Shown here: positions 31,281-33,035 of the stretch, piece by piece
Numbering within the stretch: position 1 is the first letter of the stretch
Layout of the letters: every line of letters starts with the position of its first letter
NCBI GenBank assembly: GCA_019114845.1
Contig: DXEU01000071.1
Span: 1-33,035, forward strand
Reading direction: 5' to 3'
Source of the DNA: Candidatus Lachnoclostridium stercoripullorum
GTDB taxonomy: Bacteria > Bacillota > Clostridia > Lachnospirales > Lachnospiraceae
DNA: 33,035 nt
Position numbers and translations under genes: made by a program
The notes under the pieces: model-generated
Told to the model about the DNA's origin: nothing
Seen by the model: only the letters and a program-made list of their open reading frames with translations
Databases searched by the model: none

Positions 31281-31766
31281 GTGATTCGCCCCGCCGTCCC
31301 CGCCGACGCCTCCCGCTTGGCGGAAATACAGATATTTGCCAAACGGACCGCTTTTCGGTCCGTTTTTCAGAATGATTTTGTATCCTTCAATGAGATGCAG
31401 GTGCTGGACTTAGCCCTGCGTTTTCGAGACGATCCGGACATGCGAAAGGGCGTGTTTGTCTGGGATGACGGAATCGTAAAAGCTATGACGAGGTGGGACA
31501 AGAGCCGGGAAAATTGCCTCCACTGGGAGTTGAAGGAACTGTATGTGGATCCATTTTTCCAGCACCAGGGGCTGGGGCTCTCCCTCCTGAAAGCCTTTCT
31601 CTCCTCCGCCAAACAGGCGGGAATGAGGACAGCCTCCCTCTGGGTCCTGGAAAAGAATCCGGCCGCCAGATCTCTGTACAGCCGCTGCGGCTTTGCCCCA
31701 GACGGATCCAGAAAACTCCAGGAAGGGACGTCGGAATATCTTCTGCAATATACAAAAGTCCTTTAG
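31281..31766 (+). CDS. GNAT family N-acetyltransferase
   Basis: The 161-residue product is a GNAT acetyltransferase with IRPAVPADASRLAEI at the N-terminus, the segment FAKRTAFRSVFQND, the CoA-binding LYVDPFFQHQGLGLSLL around residue 100, and the late motif NPAARSLYSRCGF. I choose the GTG at 31281, 4 nt after GAGGGG and 8 nt after the aroF stop. A GTG at 31269 that overlaps the aroF stop is the alternative. The gene is coupled to aroF. It contains a terminator-like hairpin at 31341-31367. It ends 3 nt from the convergent phosphatase gene with no terminator between. Confidence 0.88.
   Translation: MIRPAVPADASRLAEIQIFAKRTAFRSVFQNDFVSFNEMQVLDLALRFRDDPDMRKGVFVWDDGIVKAMTRWDKSRENCLHWELKELYVDPFFQHQGLGLSLLKAFLSSAKQAGMRTASLWVLEKNPAARSLYSRCGFAPDGSRKLQEGTSEYLLQYTKVL
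31341..31367 (+). terminator. Terminator-like hairpin inside the GNAT coding sequence
   Basis: AAACGGACCG pairs with CGGTCCGTTT, a perfect 10-bp stem with loop CTTTT, with the 3' arm running into a TTTTT tract. It lies about 70 nt after the aroF stop and about 60 nt inside the GNAT gene. Confidence 0.7.
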
Positions 31767-31769
31767 TTC

Positions 31770-32351
31770 TCACCCCTCTGCAGGCTCCGGCCGCACCACC
31801 TCCCGGAGGGCAAATTTCCCCTCTTCGAAATCATAGACAAAGATGCAGCAGTTGGTAAACCCCTTCTTCAGCTCCTCCGACGGATCCTGCACCCCCTTGA
31901 GGAAATTAAAGCAGGCCCCGCCGTGGGAGACCGCCAGCACGCTCCGGTGATCTTCTTTCTCCATGATCTCCGTCAGCGTTCTGGTCATCCGCTCCCGCAC
32001 CTGATCCGTGGACTCACCGCCAAACTGGAGATAGTAGGTGACCGCCCTCACCGGATCCTTGCAGGCCAGCCGCTCGCTCTCCGCTTCCAGCTGCCCGTAA
32101 AACACCTCCTTGAGCCCCTTTAACCGCACGTATGGGAGGTTCGTCACCAGCTCCAGGGTGTCGCAGCACCGCTCGCTGGTGGAGCTGTAGGCGTGGTCGA
32201 AGGCGATCCCCTTCTCCTCAAAATAGCGTCTGGCCCCCAGGGCCTGCCGCTTTCCCAGCTCCGTCAGGGGAGAATCACACCAGCCCTGAATCCGTTTCTG
32301 TTCATTGAACATGGTCTGTCCATGGCGCATCAGGTATAATCGTTTCTTCAT
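31770..32351 (-). CDS. Histidine phosphatase family protein
   Basis: The 193-residue product is a phosphoglycerate-mutase-like phosphatase. The phospho-acceptor histidine is in YLMRHGQTMFN (His10). Other family features are GWCDSPLTELGKRQA, YSSTSERCCDTLEL (second active-site arginine region) and the late catalytic histidine in VLAVSHGGACFNF. The substrate is unknown; it could act on a sugar phosphate or a cofactor precursor. The ATG follows GAGGAGG. It lies 28 nt downstream of the small EamA gene, probably in one unit, and converges on the GNAT gene with a 3-nt gap. Confidence 0.93.
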   Translation of the reverse strand: MKKRLYLMRHGQTMFNEQKRIQGWCDSPLTELGKRQALGARRYFEEKGIAFDHAYSSTSERCCDTLELVTNLPYVRLKGLKEVFYGQLEAESERLACKDPVRAVTYYLQFGGESTDQVRERMTRTLTEIMEKEDHRSVLAVSHGGACFNFLKGVQDPSEELKKGFTNCCIFVYDFEEGKFALREVVRPEPAEG

Positions 32352-32379
32352 AATCTCCTCCTCTTTTCACTTCTCTCTG

Positions 32380-32793
32380 TCAAAGCACCATCAGCAAGGT
32401 TCCCGCCCCGATCAGCACACAGCCCGCCAGAGATTTTCCTGTGAAATTCTCATGGAGAAACACAAAAGCCAGCACCAGAGTGATCACCACGCTGAGCTTG
32501 TCGATGGGCACCACTTTGGACGCATCTCCCATCTGCAGAGCACGGTAATAGCACAGCCAGGACGCCCCCGTCGCCAGCCCAGAGAGAATCAAAAACAGCC
32601 AGCTCCTTCTGCTGATGGCCGTGATCTCACCCTGGGCGTGGGTGAGGAACACCATCCCCCAGGCCATCACCACCACTACCATGGTCCGAATGGCCGTAGC
32701 TAGGTTGGAATTAACCCCATCGATCCCCACCTTGGCAAGGATGGATGTCAAAGCCGCAAATACTGCCGACAGCAGTGCAAATACCATCCACAT
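32380..32793 (-). CDS. Half-size EamA membrane protein
   Basis: This 137-residue protein has about five hydrophobic helices and one EamA unit (MWMVFALLSAVFAALTSILAKVGI, GLATGASWLCYYRALQMGDAS, VVPIDKLSVVITLVLAFVFLHE). Full-length relatives have two such units, so it probably works as a dimer. The substrate is unknown. The ORF track adds 65 codons through the promoter and part of the repeat; the ATG at 32791-32793 follows GGGGAGA and is preferred. It precedes the histidine phosphatase gene. Confidence 0.88.
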   Translation of the reverse strand: MWMVFALLSAVFAALTSILAKVGIDGVNSNLATAIRTMVVVVMAWGMVFLTHAQGEITAISRRSWLFLILSGLATGASWLCYYRALQMGDASKVVPIDKLSVVITLVLAFVFLHENFTGKSLAGCVLIGAGTLLMVL

Positions 32794-32827
32794 ACTCCCA
32801 TCTCCCCTTTCGTCGTATTGCTCTTCT

Positions 32828-32855
32828 ATTTTATCACGCCCCGCCCCTTCCGCAA
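32828..32855 (-). promoter_or_regulatory. Candidate promoter of the small EamA gene
   Basis: On the - strand TTGCGG, a 16-nt spacer and TAAAAT lie about 35 nt before the start codon. Confidence 0.55.
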
Positions 32856-32877
32856 GTTCTTTTTCTCCTGCCCACTC

Positions 32878-32893
32878 GCGGCATAAATGCCGC
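32878..32893. other. Perfect short hairpin beside the repeat element
   Basis: GCGGCAT-AA-ATGCCGC is a perfect 7-bp inverted repeat located 13 nt from the T-rich end of repeat copy 2. It is absent next to copy 1, so it is not part of the shared element. Confidence 0.7.
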
Positions 32894-32905
32894 TCGCCGG
32901 GCTTA

Positions 32906-33035
32906 CAAAAAAGTGTGCGCTCCTGCGCACACTCGCGCCGGAGCGCGGTTGCGTCAGCAACCAATTTCCTTAAGCGCGGAGTGCGCATCCACAGCGGAGC
33001 GTTTTTATTTAATAGGGAACGAAGTTTCCTATTAA
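32906..33035 (-). repeat. 130-bp multi-hairpin intergenic repeat element, copy 2
   Basis: This is the inverted counterpart of 345-474 (128 of 130 bases identical by eye, no indels). One difference is in the loop of the terminal hairpin (AGGA here, AGAA in copy 1), which leaves the stem intact. The other is in a linker (GGAAATT here, GGCAATT in copy 1). The element reads leftward, ending with six T at 32907-32912 on the - strand. The window ends inside its first hairpin, so the outer boundary is not visible. It lies 5' of the small EamA gene; the gene beyond the window end is unknown. Confidence 0.9.

Noticed and set aside
32745-33035. 96-codon + strand ORF running off the window
   Set aside because: It reads antisense through the small EamA gene and through the repeat element, and has no family features.
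345-33035. Composite transposon bounded by the inverted repeats
   Set aside because: The enclosed 32 kb is ordinary chromosomal housekeeping sequence with no transposase, and no target-site duplication can be assessed because the right copy is cut.

Overview
The window looks like a chromosomal segment of a GC-rich member of the Clostridia, most likely Lachnospiraceae. This is an inference from gene content and style, not from a database search. Supporting points are strong purine-rich Shine-Dalgarno sites, a tyrosine T-box leader, the comEC-holA-rpsT junction typical of Bacillota, a GerMN lipoprotein, a FolD/FchA pair and consensus sigma-A type promoters. I see no tRNA or rRNA gene, CRISPR array, transposase or prophage gene.

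Layout. (1) 13-474: rpsT on the + strand, its terminator, then a 130-bp multi-hairpin repeat element. (2) 487-22303: 23 genes, all on the - strand. Read in transcription order from the right they are gtrA, yfhO, fchA, folD, a YdcZ-type transporter, comEA, an OmpR-family response regulator, a GNAT, rlmH, AIM24, a GNAT, an Fe-S aldo/keto reductase, ldcA, a MurJ-like flippase, dtd, a YkgJ-type protein, dus, degV, a sensor kinase, a GerMN lipoprotein, comEC and holA. Many neighbours overlap by a few bases. Internal breaks are a terminator/promoter between ldcA and the flippase gene, a terminator after folD, a promoter before comEA and a promoter before gtrA. (3) 22375-24360: apbE and a divergent LysR regulator. 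(4) 24433-27513: an aspartate aminotransferase (-), then a YacP/Rae1-like NYN nuclease (+) and an exported cell-wall-binding-repeat protein (+). (5) 27590-30096: tyrS with its T-box leader and an EamA transporter, both on -. (6) 30241-32793: aroF and a GNAT (+) converging on a histidine phosphatase and a half-size EamA protein (-). (7) 32906-33035: a second copy of the 130-bp element in inverted orientation, cut by the window end.

How the genes work together. The gtrA-yfhO pair fits lipid-linked sugar flipping and sugar transfer to a cell-surface polymer such as teichoic acid. folD and fchA fit a split one-carbon pathway: this FolD lacks the lysine needed for cyclohydrolase activity, and FchA can supply that step. 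comEA, the response regulator, the kinase, the GerMN protein, comEC and holA look like one ancestral cluster opened by an 11-gene block. dtd, ykgJ and dus are translationally coupled and concern tRNA quality and modification.

The observations most worth a second look are the inverted pair of 130-bp elements, an apparent ATC start codon for comEC, the FolD active-site changes beside FchA, a hairpin that joins the folD terminator to the Shine-Dalgarno site of the next gene, a symmetric divergent promoter with a shared palindromic -10 box, and a terminator-like hairpin inside a GNAT coding sequence. Much of the rest is ordinary housekeeping sequence.
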